A stretch of DNA of 64,000 nt from Pseudomonadales bacterium (GCA_028280345.1 JANQLY010000004.1:124001-188000), one strand, 5' to 3'. Positions 38,930-47,477 are shown, counted from the first letter of the stretch. The notes: generated from the letters alone by a model not told the origin. Made by a program: numbers and translations.

Positions 38930-38955
38930 AATAATAATGAGAATAGTTTCTATTT
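38930..38955. promoter_or_regulatory. Fur-like box upstream of the TonB-dependent receptor
   Basis: AATAATGAGAATAGTTTCTA followed by TT resembles the Fur recognition pattern (GATAATGATAATCATTATC family, with AATGAGAAT-type half-sites). It lies about 70 bp before the receptor start, where Fur repression is expected. Supports iron control of the operon; inferred by eye. Confidence 0.5.
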
Positions 38956-39022
38956 ACATTTGACTGGTAATCAGATATTGTGCGCGCCTTGATTTCTCGC
39001 ATAGTTAAGGTCATTGGATCGT

Positions 39023-41158
39023 ATGAAAAAGCTAAATCTCATTTCTGCAACGGTTGTCGCTTTGGGTTCTGCTGTGGGGAGCTCCCCGGTAACGGCAGAG
39101 GAGAGCAGTACTCCGGCAACGCAATTGGACACTATCGTGGTAACCGGAGAGCTTTTAGAGCGTGATTTACAGAATACACAAACCAGTGTTGCTGTAATTA
39201 CAGGCGAAGAGCTGGAGAGGCGAGCTGATTATGATCTCTATGACGTCATTGAAAGAACCCCGGGTGTCATATCGGCTTTCGGCGAAAAGGGTTTTGCTAT
39301 TCGCGGTGTGGATCAGCGCGGTAGTGGCGGCGGTAGTGGTTTAACAGTATCTACCACAGTCGATGGCGCGACGATTTCGAATTCAAACCAATTAACTTTC
39401 TTTGGCCCCTATTCAACCTGGGACTTGCAGCAAGTTGAAGTTTTACGTGGCCCTCAATCTACCCAGACGGGCCGTAATGCACTGGCAGGTGCTATTGTCA
39501 TTCGTTCCAAAGACCCTGTTTATGAAGATGAAGTGAAAATGCGTTTTGAAGCGGGTCAGCGCGATACACGCGCCTTGGCGTTTGCAGCAAACACACCGAT
39601 AGTCGATGACAAACTGGCGCTGCGGATATCACTTGATACTGCTCAAACAGATGGTTATGTAGAAAACCCGACGATAGGTACTGATGCCTATGACGCTCGT
39701 GAGCAGACGACAATTCGCGGTGCTTTGCGGTTTGATCCAACTGATTGGATGGATGGTGTTTTCAAGATTACTACGAGTGAAAACTATGGTGGTGAAGATC
39801 TGGTTGAGTACGCTACATGGCCGGATCAAAATTTAAACTTCTCAAACTTTCAGGCTAAAGAAGGCGCAGAGATAGATACTTATAATCTTCTGCTCGGGTT
39901 TGATCTTCACGATAGCTGGCGTCTTGAATCAGAAACAACCTACTTTGAAGCGTTTTATACTCGCGAAGAAGATCCGGATAATTCACCACAGGATACTGGC
40001 ACTATTTATCGCGACGCGAATGTTGAGAATATCCAGCAAGAGTTCAAAGCGTTGTTCAACTACGAGCGCGCTGCAGGTGTGATTGGATTGTTTTATACCG
40101 ATGTAGAAGATGTTGCGCCAGCAGGCGGTACCGTACCTGCAGAGCTGTTTAACCCAATGCTTGCACCTTTAAATACGACCATTGATGTTATTATTGACCA
40201 GGAGCAATATACGGAAAATACAGCCTTGTTTGGTGAGGTGGAGTTTTATCTGACGCCTGAATGGACATTGATTGCCGGTGCGCGCTATGACATGGAAGAG
40301 GTGAAGACTACATCAGTCAATGACTTTTCCAGCCCGAATGCATTCGTTAACTCTCTTTTGCCAGATGCGACCACAGAAACCAACGAGGCTGACTATGAAG
40401 CTTTTCTGCCCAAGGTTGGTGTGGTTTACAATATTGATGATGATTCAAATGTGGGTTTTGTAGCGCAACAAGGTTATCGTGCCGGGGGTACTTCAGTTAA
40501 CCTTTTCACTACTAAACGTAACGATTACGACCCGGAGTATACCTGGAACTATGAAGTGGCTTATCGATCAAGCTGGATTGATAACTTGCTTGTATTTAAT
40601 GCCAATGTATTTTATACAGACTGGACGGATCAGCAAATTAATGTAGCAGGTCCTTCTGGTAATGATCTGGACTTCAATACAGTGAATGTGGGCGAGTCCA
40701 GCCTATATGGTGGTGAAGCGGAATTTCGCTACTATCCGACAGCAGAGTGGGATATCTTTGCTTCTGTAGCTTACGTTAAAACCGAATTTGACACTTTTGT
40801 GAATGAAGATGGGGAAGATTTCTCAGGTAACGAATTTGTCTATGCGCCAAATTGGACAGCTGCATTGGGTGCTATCTATACGTTTAGTTCCGGTTTATAC
40901 ATTGGTGCTGATGGCAGTTATACCGGTAGTTACTATACGGATGAATCTAATACCGATTTGCTCGAAGTGGATAGCCGCTTCCTCGTTAATGGCCAGATAG
41001 GTTATAAGCAGAATCAGTGGGAAGTTTTTGCTTATGCGCGCAATATGTTTGATGAGGAATACTACTATCAGGCTGTTGATGATGGTATGGGTAGCATCGA
41101 AAAAGTACGTTCCGGGGAACCGCGTACGATTGGATTTGCCGGAACTTACCACTTTTAA
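39023..41158 (+). CDS. TonB-dependent outer-membrane receptor (likely siderophore)
   Basis: A 711-residue protein from the ATG at 39023. Signal peptide ending SPVTA, a TonB-box-like LDTIVVTG (about residue 35), a plug domain (TSVAVITGEELERR, FAIRGVDQRGSGG, VEVLRGPQSTQTGRNALAG) and a 22-strand barrel ending in TIGFAGTYHF with the typical C-terminal Phe. Downstream DUF3649, PepSY and DUF3325-type genes are the usual companions of ferric-siderophore receptors. With the Fur-like box, iron uptake is the best guess; the ligand is unknown. It would be energised by the TonB cluster at 4-8 kb. Confidence 0.9.
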   Translation: MKKLNLISATVVALGSAVGSSPVTAEESSTPATQLDTIVVTGELLERDLQNTQTSVAVITGEELERRADYDLYDVIERTPGVISAFGEKGFAIRGVDQRGSGGGSGLTVSTTVDGATISNSNQLTFFGPYSTWDLQQVEVLRGPQSTQTGRNALAGAIVIRSKDPVYEDEVKMRFEAGQRDTRALAFAANTPIVDDKLALRISLDTAQTDGYVENPTIGTDAYDAREQTTIRGALRFDPTDWMDGVFKITTSENYGGEDLVEYATWPDQNLNFSNFQAKEGAEIDTYNLLLGFDLHDSWRLESETTYFEAFYTREEDPDNSPQDTGTIYRDANVENIQQEFKALFNYERAAGVIGLFYTDVEDVAPAGGTVPAELFNPMLAPLNTTIDVIIDQEQYTENTALFGEVEFYLTPEWTLIAGARYDMEEVKTTSVNDFSSPNAFVNSLLPDATTETNEADYEAFLPKVGVVYNIDDDSNVGFVAQQGYRAGGTSVNLFTTKRNDYDPEYTWNYEVAYRSSWIDNLLVFNANVFYTDWTDQQINVAGPSGNDLDFNTVNVGESSLYGGEAEFRYYPTAEWDIFASVAYVKTEFDTFVNEDGEDFSGNEFVYAPNWTAALGAIYTFSSGLYIGADGSYTGSYYTDESNTDLLEVDSRFLVNGQIGYKQNQWEVFAYARNMFDEEYYYQAVDDGMGSIEKVRSGEPRTIGFAGTYHF

Positions 41159-41182
41159 TCGGTAGAGAAATTTACTGAAATA

Positions 41183-41215
41183 TATAGGTGGTATAGTCGG
41201 GGTATACTACCTATA
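41183..41215 (+). repeat. Long hairpin between receptor and membrane-protein genes
   Basis: Arms ATAGGTGGTATA (41184-41195) and TATACTACCTAT (41203-41214) pair over about 13 bp with one G-T pair, around loop GTCGGGG. No T-run follows, so it is not a classic terminator. It may lower expression of the downstream genes by partial stopping or protect the receptor mRNA 3' end. Confidence 0.6.
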
Positions 41216-41266
41216 GTTCGGCATTAAAGTTGTATTACCCGATTACTTAAATGTAGGAGCCAGCGC

Positions 41267-41554
41267 TTGGCTGATACTTCTAAAGCAGTGTTCAGCAATC
41301 CGATGTCCCGTACTCTTGCGGCGACATTGGGTGTATTGCTGACTTGCATTTTTGTGATTTCAGCTATGCCGACATATCTCCCTTTCAGTCAGTCTGATAC
41401 CATTGCACTGCCAACTATCCTGTTCCCTTTGATTTGGCTTACTTTGTTCTTGTATGTATGCTTTTGTCAGAAGATATGGCATGCATGGCTTGTATTGTTG
41501 GTGCTAAGCAGCTCACATATTTTACTTATTTTTTTACAGTTGCAGGCTGTCTGA
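41267..41554 (+). CDS. Small membrane protein, DUF3649-like
   Basis: A 95-residue protein starting at a TTG at 41267 with AGGAG 8 bases before it. Three hydrophobic helices (LAATLGVLLTCIFVISAMP, ILFPLIWLTLFLYVCF, AWLVLLVLSSSHILLIFLQL) fit DUF3649, a small inner-membrane family commonly next to siderophore receptors and PepSY proteins. It ends 4 bp before the PepSY gene. Role unknown; likely part of ferric-siderophore handling. Confidence 0.75.
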   Translation: MADTSKAVFSNPMSRTLAATLGVLLTCIFVISAMPTYLPFSQSDTIALPTILFPLIWLTLFLYVCFCQKIWHAWLVLLVLSSSHILLIFLQLQAV

Positions 41555-41558
41555 GAAA

Positions 41559-43184
41559 ATGAAGCAGGAAACTACCAAGAAGTTTTATGTGCTTCACAGT
41601 TGGATTGGCGTATTAGCCGCCAACCTGATGTTTGTGATTTGCTTTACTGGTGCAGTTTCTGTCTTTGGTAAGGATGAATTGAAGATTTGGGCCAATCCAA
41701 TTATGCATGAGCCGCTAAATGTTGACATAGAGCGGCTCGAAGCTGTTATCCAAAAAGATTTTGAAACGCTTGATCCTTCTTATGGTAAAGAAGTTAGTAT
41801 TTTTATGCCGGGGGTCAGACGAACCGGATATGTATCAGCCCGCTTTCAAAAAGAATGGGAAGACGAAAATGGTACGATACAAAATCACGTAATAAATCTT
41901 GAATATGACCCGCGGTCTTTAGAGCTTGTTAATCGCGTAGAAGGTGACAGAAACGAAGTTTTTGCAATGGATCGGACAGATATGTCTGATTTTATTACCC
42001 ACTTTCATGCGGATTTGCATTTGGGTAATCCGGTAGGTCTGCTGATTACTGGCACACTAGGTTTAACCTTGCTGGCTTCTCTGGCGACCGGTTTGTTTGT
42101 GCATCGCAAAATATTAAAAGAGATGTTTGTTTTTCGTCCCTTTCGGAGTTTGCATTTGCTTTGGACAGACACTCACAAAGCACTGGGGATATGGCCGTTA
42201 CTGTTTCATATTAATATTGCTTTTACCGGTGCATTTCTGGGGTTGGCTGTTGTGATTCTGTTTCCTGCCACAGCTTATGTCACGTTCGATGGTGACCTGG
42301 ACAAAGTGGTTGAAACAATTTTACCTGAGCCAAAGCCTGTTCTTACTGGAGAAGCAACTCCGATAGAAATCACTAATCATTATAATCAGGTGCAAAGTCT
42401 GACTGATGGCGATGTGGTGCAAATAATACTTTTTGCTGCGGGAGACAGTGGCTCAGAAGTGGTAGTGATTACTCGTCCGGATCAAAATATGGTGGGTTCG
42501 TTTTATAGCTTCAATGCCACTGGCGATACACTAAAGGAAGAATATACGACGTTTGGCCGCATGGGGGGGGCAGCAGGCCCTGTTCTGGAAACGCTATTTC
42601 CGCTCCATTTTGGGAATTTTGGCGGCTTATTCGTGAGGTGTTTGTGGGCAGTGCTGGGGCTCGCGTCGGGAGTGTTAGCTCTATCGGGAATGATGATATG
42701 GATTGAGCGACGAGCTTATGGCCCGGTAGGGAATTTAAGTAAAGGTCAATATGAAAAAATCAGTCGCTTCAGTGTTAGTTTTTGCGGTGGTATGGTGCTG
42801 GCGAATATTAGCTTATTCTATTCGCAATTGTTGCTATCAGTGCCTGATCAGGCGCTGGGCTACTGGATAGGAGTAGTCTTCTTTGCGACATGGGCTGTTG
42901 CTTCGGTCTATGGTTTTTTTGTTAGAAATGAATATAAATTGGCAAAACAATTGTTTTATTGTGCTGCGCTTGGGTGTGCCTTTATACCTGTTTTGAATGG
43001 TCTTGTTCATGGTCTGCATGTTTTGAATGTATTTGAATATAAACATTACGTAGCAGCAGGTGTTGATTTGACATTGTTGCTGTGCGGACTACTTTTTGCT
43101 TATTTGGGGAAGAAGTTGCCGGAGGAGCGACCTGGGCATAAGCAATCAACAACCGAAGAACTGAATGCGGTGCTGGCGGGCTAG
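41559..43184 (+). CDS. PepSY-associated inner-membrane protein (PiuB-like)
   Basis: A 541-residue membrane protein. It has an N-terminal helix with conserved His (YVLHSWIGVLAANLMFVICF), a periplasmic PepSY-like part and HFHADLHLGNPVGLLITGTLG. Next come LWTDTHKALGIWPLLFHINIAFTG and a C-terminal set of helices (FPLHFGNFGGLFVRCLWAV). The spaced His residues suggest heme or metal binding, and this family has been linked to reductive release of iron from siderophores. Middle gene of the receptor operon; spacing is 4 bp on each side. Confidence 0.88.
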   Translation: MKQETTKKFYVLHSWIGVLAANLMFVICFTGAVSVFGKDELKIWANPIMHEPLNVDIERLEAVIQKDFETLDPSYGKEVSIFMPGVRRTGYVSARFQKEWEDENGTIQNHVINLEYDPRSLELVNRVEGDRNEVFAMDRTDMSDFITHFHADLHLGNPVGLLITGTLGLTLLASLATGLFVHRKILKEMFVFRPFRSLHLLWTDTHKALGIWPLLFHINIAFTGAFLGLAVVILFPATAYVTFDGDLDKVVETILPEPKPVLTGEATPIEITNHYNQVQSLTDGDVVQIILFAAGDSGSEVVVITRPDQNMVGSFYSFNATGDTLKEEYTTFGRMGGAAGPVLETLFPLHFGNFGGLFVRCLWAVLGLASGVLALSGMMIWIERRAYGPVGNLSKGQYEKISRFSVSFCGGMVLANISLFYSQLLLSVPDQALGYWIGVVFFATWAVASVYGFFVRNEYKLAKQLFYCAALGCAFIPVLNGLVHGLHVLNVFEYKHYVAAGVDLTLLLCGLLFAYLGKKLPEERPGHKQSTTEELNAVLAG

Positions 43185-43187
43185 TCT

Positions 43188-43469
43188 GTGGATACACTGC
43201 TAATTTATGGACTGGTGGTTCTAAGTTTTATCGCTGCTGCGCTAGTTGTTTATCACAATCGATTTGAAAAACGTAATCAACATAAAAACTCTGTAATATT
43301 CCGTTCTATTGGCGCTTTGATCTGGTTGCTGGTGTTTGTGTTATTGTTGAATCAGCTAACTTTTGCTAAAGCATTGTTTATCTGGATCGCGTTGTTGAGT
43401 TGCTCTGGTTTTCTGCTGGTGATATATAAGGGCATGACAACTAAATCTAACAGGGGGCTTGGAAATTAA
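43188..43469 (+). CDS. Small membrane protein, DUF3325-like
   Basis: A 93-residue protein with a GTG start 4 bp after the PepSY gene. Three hydrophobic segments (LLIYGLVVLSFIAAALVVYH, SIGALIWLLVFVLLLN, ALFIWIALLSCSGFLLVIY) and a short basic tail resemble DUF3325, the usual third partner in receptor-DUF3649-PepSY operons. Function unknown. It ends the operon; no strong terminator is seen before 43630. Confidence 0.7.
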   Translation: MDTLLIYGLVVLSFIAAALVVYHNRFEKRNQHKNSVIFRSIGALIWLLVFVLLLNQLTFAKALFIWIALLSCSGFLLVIYKGMTTKSNRGLGN

Positions 43470-43629
43470 AGGGTGGCTCGTTCTCATGGTTTATACAGGT
43501 GCTATAGCTGCCGGGTAGCCTTGGCATTACATGCAGATTCTCTGATTTCGTCCACACTCGAATGTAATTAATTATAGAGAGCTGATTTTTAATATTAACC
43601 ATGAACTCGTTTTCGGGGGGCTGGCCATC

Positions 43630-44598
43630 ATGCGTTATGAAAAAAGCGGGCTTGTTCGCACGACTCCTTTGCTGGTGTTGTTGTATTTACTGATGGGCTG
43701 CGAACCTGTTGGTAAGCTCGGACCAGTTGTTACTCAAGTGAATCAGGAAGTATTTGTCGGCCCCGTAGTGAAAGTTACCAGCTACAATATGCTTCACCCT
43801 GGCCCCGGCTCCGGCGGCAGCGCCACGGCAAGTGAGCGTATACGCCTGTTAATCGATGCCATAGTTGCAGAAAAACCGGACCTGGTGTTGTTGCAGGAGG
43901 CCTCCGACACCCGCAGCTACGGTAATGTTGTGGATCAGATCAGGGATGACCTCAACCAACAACTGGCGCAGGACAATATTTCCTATAACTCTGTCTGGCT
44001 GCCCGCCAACGGCGACCCCACCGGCATTACCGGATTTATTGAGGGGGAAGCTATTCTGTCCCGTTACGCCATCGACAGCGCTGACTTTTATAGATACAAA
44101 GAGCAGTCGACGACAGTTATTCCCGAAACCCGCAAGGCCTTACTGGTAAGTATCAAGGGCGCTATCAATAATATTGATATAGTTGTTGTTCACCTCAGTA
44201 CTGATAACGCCTTTAACAATAAGCAGTCCGCTGAGTTGATTCAAATGCTAAATCAGAATAATGGCAATAGCATAATCATTGCTGGAGACTTTAATGCTGT
44301 GCCGGAACAGGACACGATGCAATATATGGTCGCTACAGGTCTGATTGATGTATGGCAGGCCCTTTATCCTGACAGGCAAGGTTTTACCTCCGGCACTAAA
44401 GATCTTACAAATCCCGAATTTCAGCTGCACCGCCGTATCGACTATATTCTCGTTACTCCCAATACGGAGCTTCGTTCAATTCGGCAGTTTATGGATCGGC
44501 CAATCAAAAATAAATCAGCAGAAGGTAATAATGAAACATGGCTATGGGGATCTGACCATATCGGTCTGACGGCAGAGTTGACACCTGCTGGTTATTAG
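43630..44598 (+). CDS. Lipoprotein of the endonuclease/exonuclease/phosphatase superfamily
   Basis: A 322-residue protein with a lipobox (LLYLLMGC, Cys24). The EEP fold motifs occur in order: VTSYNMLHPGPG, DLVLLQEAS (metal-binding Glu), NIDIVVVHLS, IIAGDFNAVPEQD (catalytic Asp/Asn), RRIDYILV and GSDHIGLTAEL (catalytic Asp-His). All expected catalytic residues are present. It would act outside the inner membrane, perhaps on extracellular nucleic acid, phosphodiesters or phospholipid; the sequence does not decide which. It stands 160 bp after the receptor operon. Confidence 0.85.
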   Translation: MRYEKSGLVRTTPLLVLLYLLMGCEPVGKLGPVVTQVNQEVFVGPVVKVTSYNMLHPGPGSGGSATASERIRLLIDAIVAEKPDLVLLQEASDTRSYGNVVDQIRDDLNQQLAQDNISYNSVWLPANGDPTGITGFIEGEAILSRYAIDSADFYRYKEQSTTVIPETRKALLVSIKGAINNIDIVVVHLSTDNAFNNKQSAELIQMLNQNNGNSIIIAGDFNAVPEQDTMQYMVATGLIDVWQALYPDRQGFTSGTKDLTNPEFQLHRRIDYILVTPNTELRSIRQFMDRPIKNKSAEGNNETWLWGSDHIGLTAELTPAGY

Positions 44599-44631
44599 TT
44601 AATCACGTATGACGCTGACTTTTTAAAGTAG

Positions 44632-44712
44632 AACAAGGTTACTCTGCCGGACTATCCGCATTATGCAGCGTGGCCATAACTGAAAAATTGCCTTTTTGTC
44701 CGACAATTGTAT
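44632..44712 (+). pseudogene. RAYT transposase relic (N-terminal fragment)
   Basis: One frame gives TLPDYPHY, and after a frameshift the next gives MQRGHN-stop-KIAFLSD. Together they track the intact RAYT N terminus (PNYPHHIVQRGHNRKAVFLIED) with one frameshift and one nonsense codon. No HUH or tyrosine motif remains. It lies in the 210-bp gap before the terminator at 44758. Confidence 0.55.
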
Positions 44713-44757
44713 TTTATATTGGTGGTCTGACTGAACTGAAGCGCGAACGTACAAAAC

Positions 44758-44791
44758 AAAAAAGCCATAAGCATTTGCTTATGGCTTTTTT
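44758..44791. terminator. Terminator, GCCATAAGCA type (copy 2, inverted)
   Basis: AAAAAAGCCATAAGCA-TT-TGCTTATGGCTTTTTT, 16-bp perfect stem, the exact reverse complement of 38449-38482. It lies between convergent transcription units and ends the OmpA-domain gene (minus strand), probably serving both strands. Confidence 0.88.
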
Positions 44792-44808
44792 GTTAGCGCA
44801 CATAGAAT

Positions 44809-45819
44809 TTATTTTTCCTTGGTACGGCCAAGCACAAAGATTTCAACGCGGCGGTTTTCCTGGCGCCCTTCCTCGGTGCTGTTAGTTGCAATCGGTTGAG
44901 ACTTGCCCATCCCCAGCGTGTGAATCTTATGGGGGTTCAGGCCAATACGAATCATATATGCCTTAACTGCATTGGCTCGCGCAAGGGAGAGCTCATAGTT
45001 GTACTCCTCGGTACCGACATCATCCGTATGGCCAATAACTTCGATATAGTTGGCGCGAGCGAGTTGTTTGGCAACGGAAACGATATTCTCATGTAGTTGT
45101 TTCTGTCCCTCTTCATTGAGTTCGGCGCTGCGGCGTTCAAACAGAACAGCGCTGGGTAATACAAAGCGATCAAGTGCACGTGGTTCGGCGATAATAACCA
45201 CCTCAACACGACGGTTCTGTGCGCGCCCTTCACGGGTGTCGTTGCTTGCGATCGGATATTGTGGGCCGAGACCAACACTGCGCACAATTTCTTCGTTTGC
45301 TCCAAGTGAAATGACGTGGTTGGCAAAAGCCTGGGCGCGGCGCAATGACAGTTCCATGTTGTAGGTGAATGCCCCGGTGTTGTCCGTATGGCCAATAAAG
45401 AGTACTTCGTGTGCTTTGGAAATTTCAGTTTGAATACGCTCGGCAAAAGTGGCGATATCCTGTTTGCCTTTCTCGCTGAGTTCTGCGCTGTCAAATTCGA
45501 ATAGCTCGGCAACCGGGACGCTGAGGGTCAGCACGCCATCTTCGATAGCCTCACCGGGGATCAATTTGATTTCATGTTCGAGGGTAACGTCATCACAGCC
45601 GACAACGGTTTTATCGTCTTCGCTCCAGTTTCCGGATTTTACGCAGTTTCCGGAGCTGCTTTTCATGATATTGCCCGATGAATCGGTGACATAACCATCA
45701 GGTGTTTCACGGGGCTTTTCTTCATCAACACTTTCAACAGCCAGGCTGAGATGTAGAGGAAGAAGGCAGAGGATAATAAGCGTTAAGAGCTTGTTAAGAA
45801 ATAGAGAATAGGTAGACAT
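44809..45819 (-). CDS. Secreted protein with two tandem OmpA-like domains
   Basis: A 336-residue protein started at the ATG at 45819 (signal peptide LLTLIILCLLPLHLSLAVE; GAGG about 9 bases upstream). A short Cys-containing region (GNCVKSGNWSEDDKTVVGCD) precedes two OmpA C-terminal peptidoglycan-binding domains. Domain 1 has ELFEFDSAELSEKGKQDI, FIGHTDNTGAFTYN and LGPQYPIASNDTREGRAQNR; domain 2 has AVLFERRSAELNEEGQKQL, VIGHTDDVGTEEYN and MGKSQPIATNSTEEGRQENR. Single domains are the rule, so the tandem form may span or crosslink the wall. No beta-barrel is present. Confidence 0.88.
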   Translation of the reverse strand: MSTYSLFLNKLLTLIILCLLPLHLSLAVESVDEEKPRETPDGYVTDSSGNIMKSSSGNCVKSGNWSEDDKTVVGCDDVTLEHEIKLIPGEAIEDGVLTLSVPVAELFEFDSAELSEKGKQDIATFAERIQTEISKAHEVLFIGHTDNTGAFTYNMELSLRRAQAFANHVISLGANEEIVRSVGLGPQYPIASNDTREGRAQNRRVEVVIIAEPRALDRFVLPSAVLFERRSAELNEEGQKQLHENIVSVAKQLARANYIEVIGHTDDVGTEEYNYELSLARANAVKAYMIRIGLNPHKIHTLGMGKSQPIATNSTEEGRQENRRVEIFVLGRTKEK

Positions 45820-46022
45820 TGGGGAGGGCCTCATATAACAATTGTTAGCTGTTTTCTTATCATAGGAGATTAGTTGGTATAGATAAAGGGAGATATTTAA
45901 ATAAAGTTCAATGTACAAGGCTAATTAATAAGTAAGCAATATGAATATCTCTGCTTATTAATAAGTTGTGTAGTGTAGAGCTTGCAGTGTAGAATCCGCG
46001 CTTTTTCAGGCAGGTAACAAAA

Positions 46023-46304
46023 ATGCAGTGGACAGTTGTTAAAAAAAGCCCGATTCATGGCAAGGGGCTTTTCGCTATAAAAACAATTCCGGAGGGGACT
46101 GTGCTGGGTACCTGCGAAAGTCGTGCTACCAAAGAAGATAACGCCTATACCTTGTGGATTTCTGAGAGGAAAAAGGTGGATGTAACCTGCCGCTTTAAAT
46201 ATATCAACCATTCAGATGAGCCGAATGTTGTTTACTATGATGACCTTAGCGTCGTGGCGCTCAGAACCATTAAACGGGGTGAAGAACTCACACACTGTTA
46301 TTAG
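46023..46304 (+). CDS. Minimal SET-domain protein
   Basis: A 93-residue protein. SET motifs are in order: HGKGLFAIKTIPEGTVLG at the N terminus, the FKYINHSDEPNV core (NHS, cofactor-binding) and TIKRGEELTHCY at the C terminus, with the usual GEEL-x-x-x-Y ending. The family methylates lysine using S-adenosylmethionine, but this copy is very short and lacks flanking pre/post-SET parts. The substrate is unknown. It stands alone with its own promoter region; no partner gene is evident. Confidence 0.75.
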   Translation: MQWTVVKKSPIHGKGLFAIKTIPEGTVLGTCESRATKEDNAYTLWISERKKVDVTCRFKYINHSDEPNVVYYDDLSVVALRTIKRGEELTHCY

Positions 46305-46589
46305 TTCTTTTATATCGATAACAATACGAGCAGCGGAAGTTTTGCAGCAAACAACAGTGGCGAGAGTTGCACGATCAGCTAATGCATGTGCCGCCGCCGA
46401 TTTATTTCCCGTCTTGAGCGACACTTGGGGTTTCAGATGTTATGAGCTGCTGCACACATTTGGTGCTATCAATGCGGCCCGTGTGATCAGGTATATTTGC
46501 GAAACGCTAATGGCTCCTTGCAGCCAACTAAGGGGCGCGCCAAAATCACTTTTGCTGTAAGGCTTTTGCTCAGGAAGCGCCGTAATTGG

Positions 46590-46618
46590 TTGATTTTACA
46601 GGTGTGCTGACTTAGAAT
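46590..46618 (+). promoter_or_regulatory. Orphan sigma70 promoter with stable-RNA-like discriminator
   Basis: TTGATT (46590-46595) and TAGAAT (46613-46618) are 17 bases apart, followed by TCGCCCCC, a GC-rich discriminator as on tRNA/rRNA promoters. No gene follows before the terminator at 46700. The 46305-46589 stretch shows no convincing gene. Confidence 0.5.
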
Positions 46619-46624
46619 TCGCCC

Positions 46625-46725
46625 CCTTATCTGCATTAATGTAGCTGAGATATCAGGAATTTTTTTTCAAAATCAGTAGGTTGTAGATTTTGGATGGTTA
46701 AAAAGCCCCTTTTCAGGGGCTTTTT
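46625..46725 (+). ncRNA. Candidate ~100-nt small RNA
   Basis: Bounded by the promoter at 46590 and an intrinsic terminator (AAAAAGCCCCT-TTTC-AGGGGCTTTTT, 46700-46725). Inside are possible stems CTGA-GATA-TCAG and CAAAATC...GATTTTG. There is no credible coding frame. It stands where many gammaproteobacteria carry a tRNA ahead of rimP, so it may be the shell of a lost tRNA unit or a true small RNA. The terminator is certain, the RNA is inferred. Confidence 0.4.
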
Positions 46726-46792
46726 AGTAGGCTGAAAAGGCCGTTTTGCGGGCCCCGATTCAGTATCGAATCGAGGTTTCGAGGGTAAAAAA

Positions 46793-46840
46793 GCGGGCTA
46801 TTCCCGCATGTTGTAATGGGCCTTGTGCCCATTTTTTATT
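46793..46840 (+). promoter_or_regulatory. rimP-nusA leader with attenuator-like hairpin
   Basis: Hairpin GCGGG-CTATT-CCCGC (46793-46807) is followed by AATGGGC-CTTGT-GCCCATT (46815-46833) and then TTTTATT, a terminator form 125 bases before rimP. The nusA operon is known to be self-regulated in E. coli, so early stopping here would be a natural control point. Structures seen; control inferred. Confidence 0.5.
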
Positions 46841-46963
46841 GCCAGGAAGGCATGTATGCCCAATGCACTTATTTTGGTATTCGCGTCATACGTGGTGCTA
46901 CTCCGGGAGCGACAATTGCCGGAGTGAATATATAGCCGGTAGATAACCTGAGCGGGGTAATAG

Positions 46964-47419
46964 GTGGCAACAAAGCTGGAACAGCTCGAGGCATTGATTG
47001 AGCCGGCAGTGCAAGCGTTTGGCTGTGAGCTGTGGGGGATTGAATTGTCCCAGAGCAAACACAGCATGTTGCGCATTTATATAGATGCCGAACAAGGTGT
47101 CGGGATTGAAGATTGTGAGAATGTGTCCCGCCAGGTCAGCGGGATACTCGATGTGGAAGACCCGATCAGTGGTGAATACACACTGGAAGTATCTTCCCCG
47201 GGAATGGATCGCCAGTTGTTCAAACTGGAGCACTTTGAGCGTTATCAGGGCGAAGAAGTGAAATTGCGTTTGCGTTATGCCTATGAAGGGCGGCGCAATT
47301 TCAAAGGTTTACTTTGTGGTGTCGAAGGAGAGGACATCATTTTACGAGTTGAGGATGAGGAGTATCTATTGCCGCATGAGAGCATTGAAAGAGCGAAGGT
47401 GTTACCCCGCTATGAATAG
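46964..47419 (+). CDS. rimP: Ribosome maturation factor RimP
   Basis: A 151-residue RimP, needed for 30S subunit maturation. Family segments are [47 protein letters not shown] and [13 protein letters not shown]. The GTG start at 46964 follows a GCGGGG-type ribosome site. First gene of the rimP-nusA-infB-rbfA-truB-rpsO-pnp run. Confidence 0.96.
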   Translation: MATKLEQLEALIEPAVQAFGCELWGIELSQSKHSMLRIYIDAEQGVGIEDCENVSRQVSGILDVEDPISGEYTLEVSSPGMDRQLFKLEHFERYQGEEVKLRLRYAYEGRRNFKGLLCGVEGEDIILRVEDEEYLLPHESIERAKVLPRYE

Positions 47420-47477
47420 CTCGCGACAGAGATATTAATACAGGTACTGTTTCAAGCAGCAACGAGGTTGGTTGGAA

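Noticed and set aside
46216..46560. 114-aa open frame overlapping and following the SET gene
   Set aside because: It overlaps a recognised gene in another frame, has no ribosome site and resembles no family.
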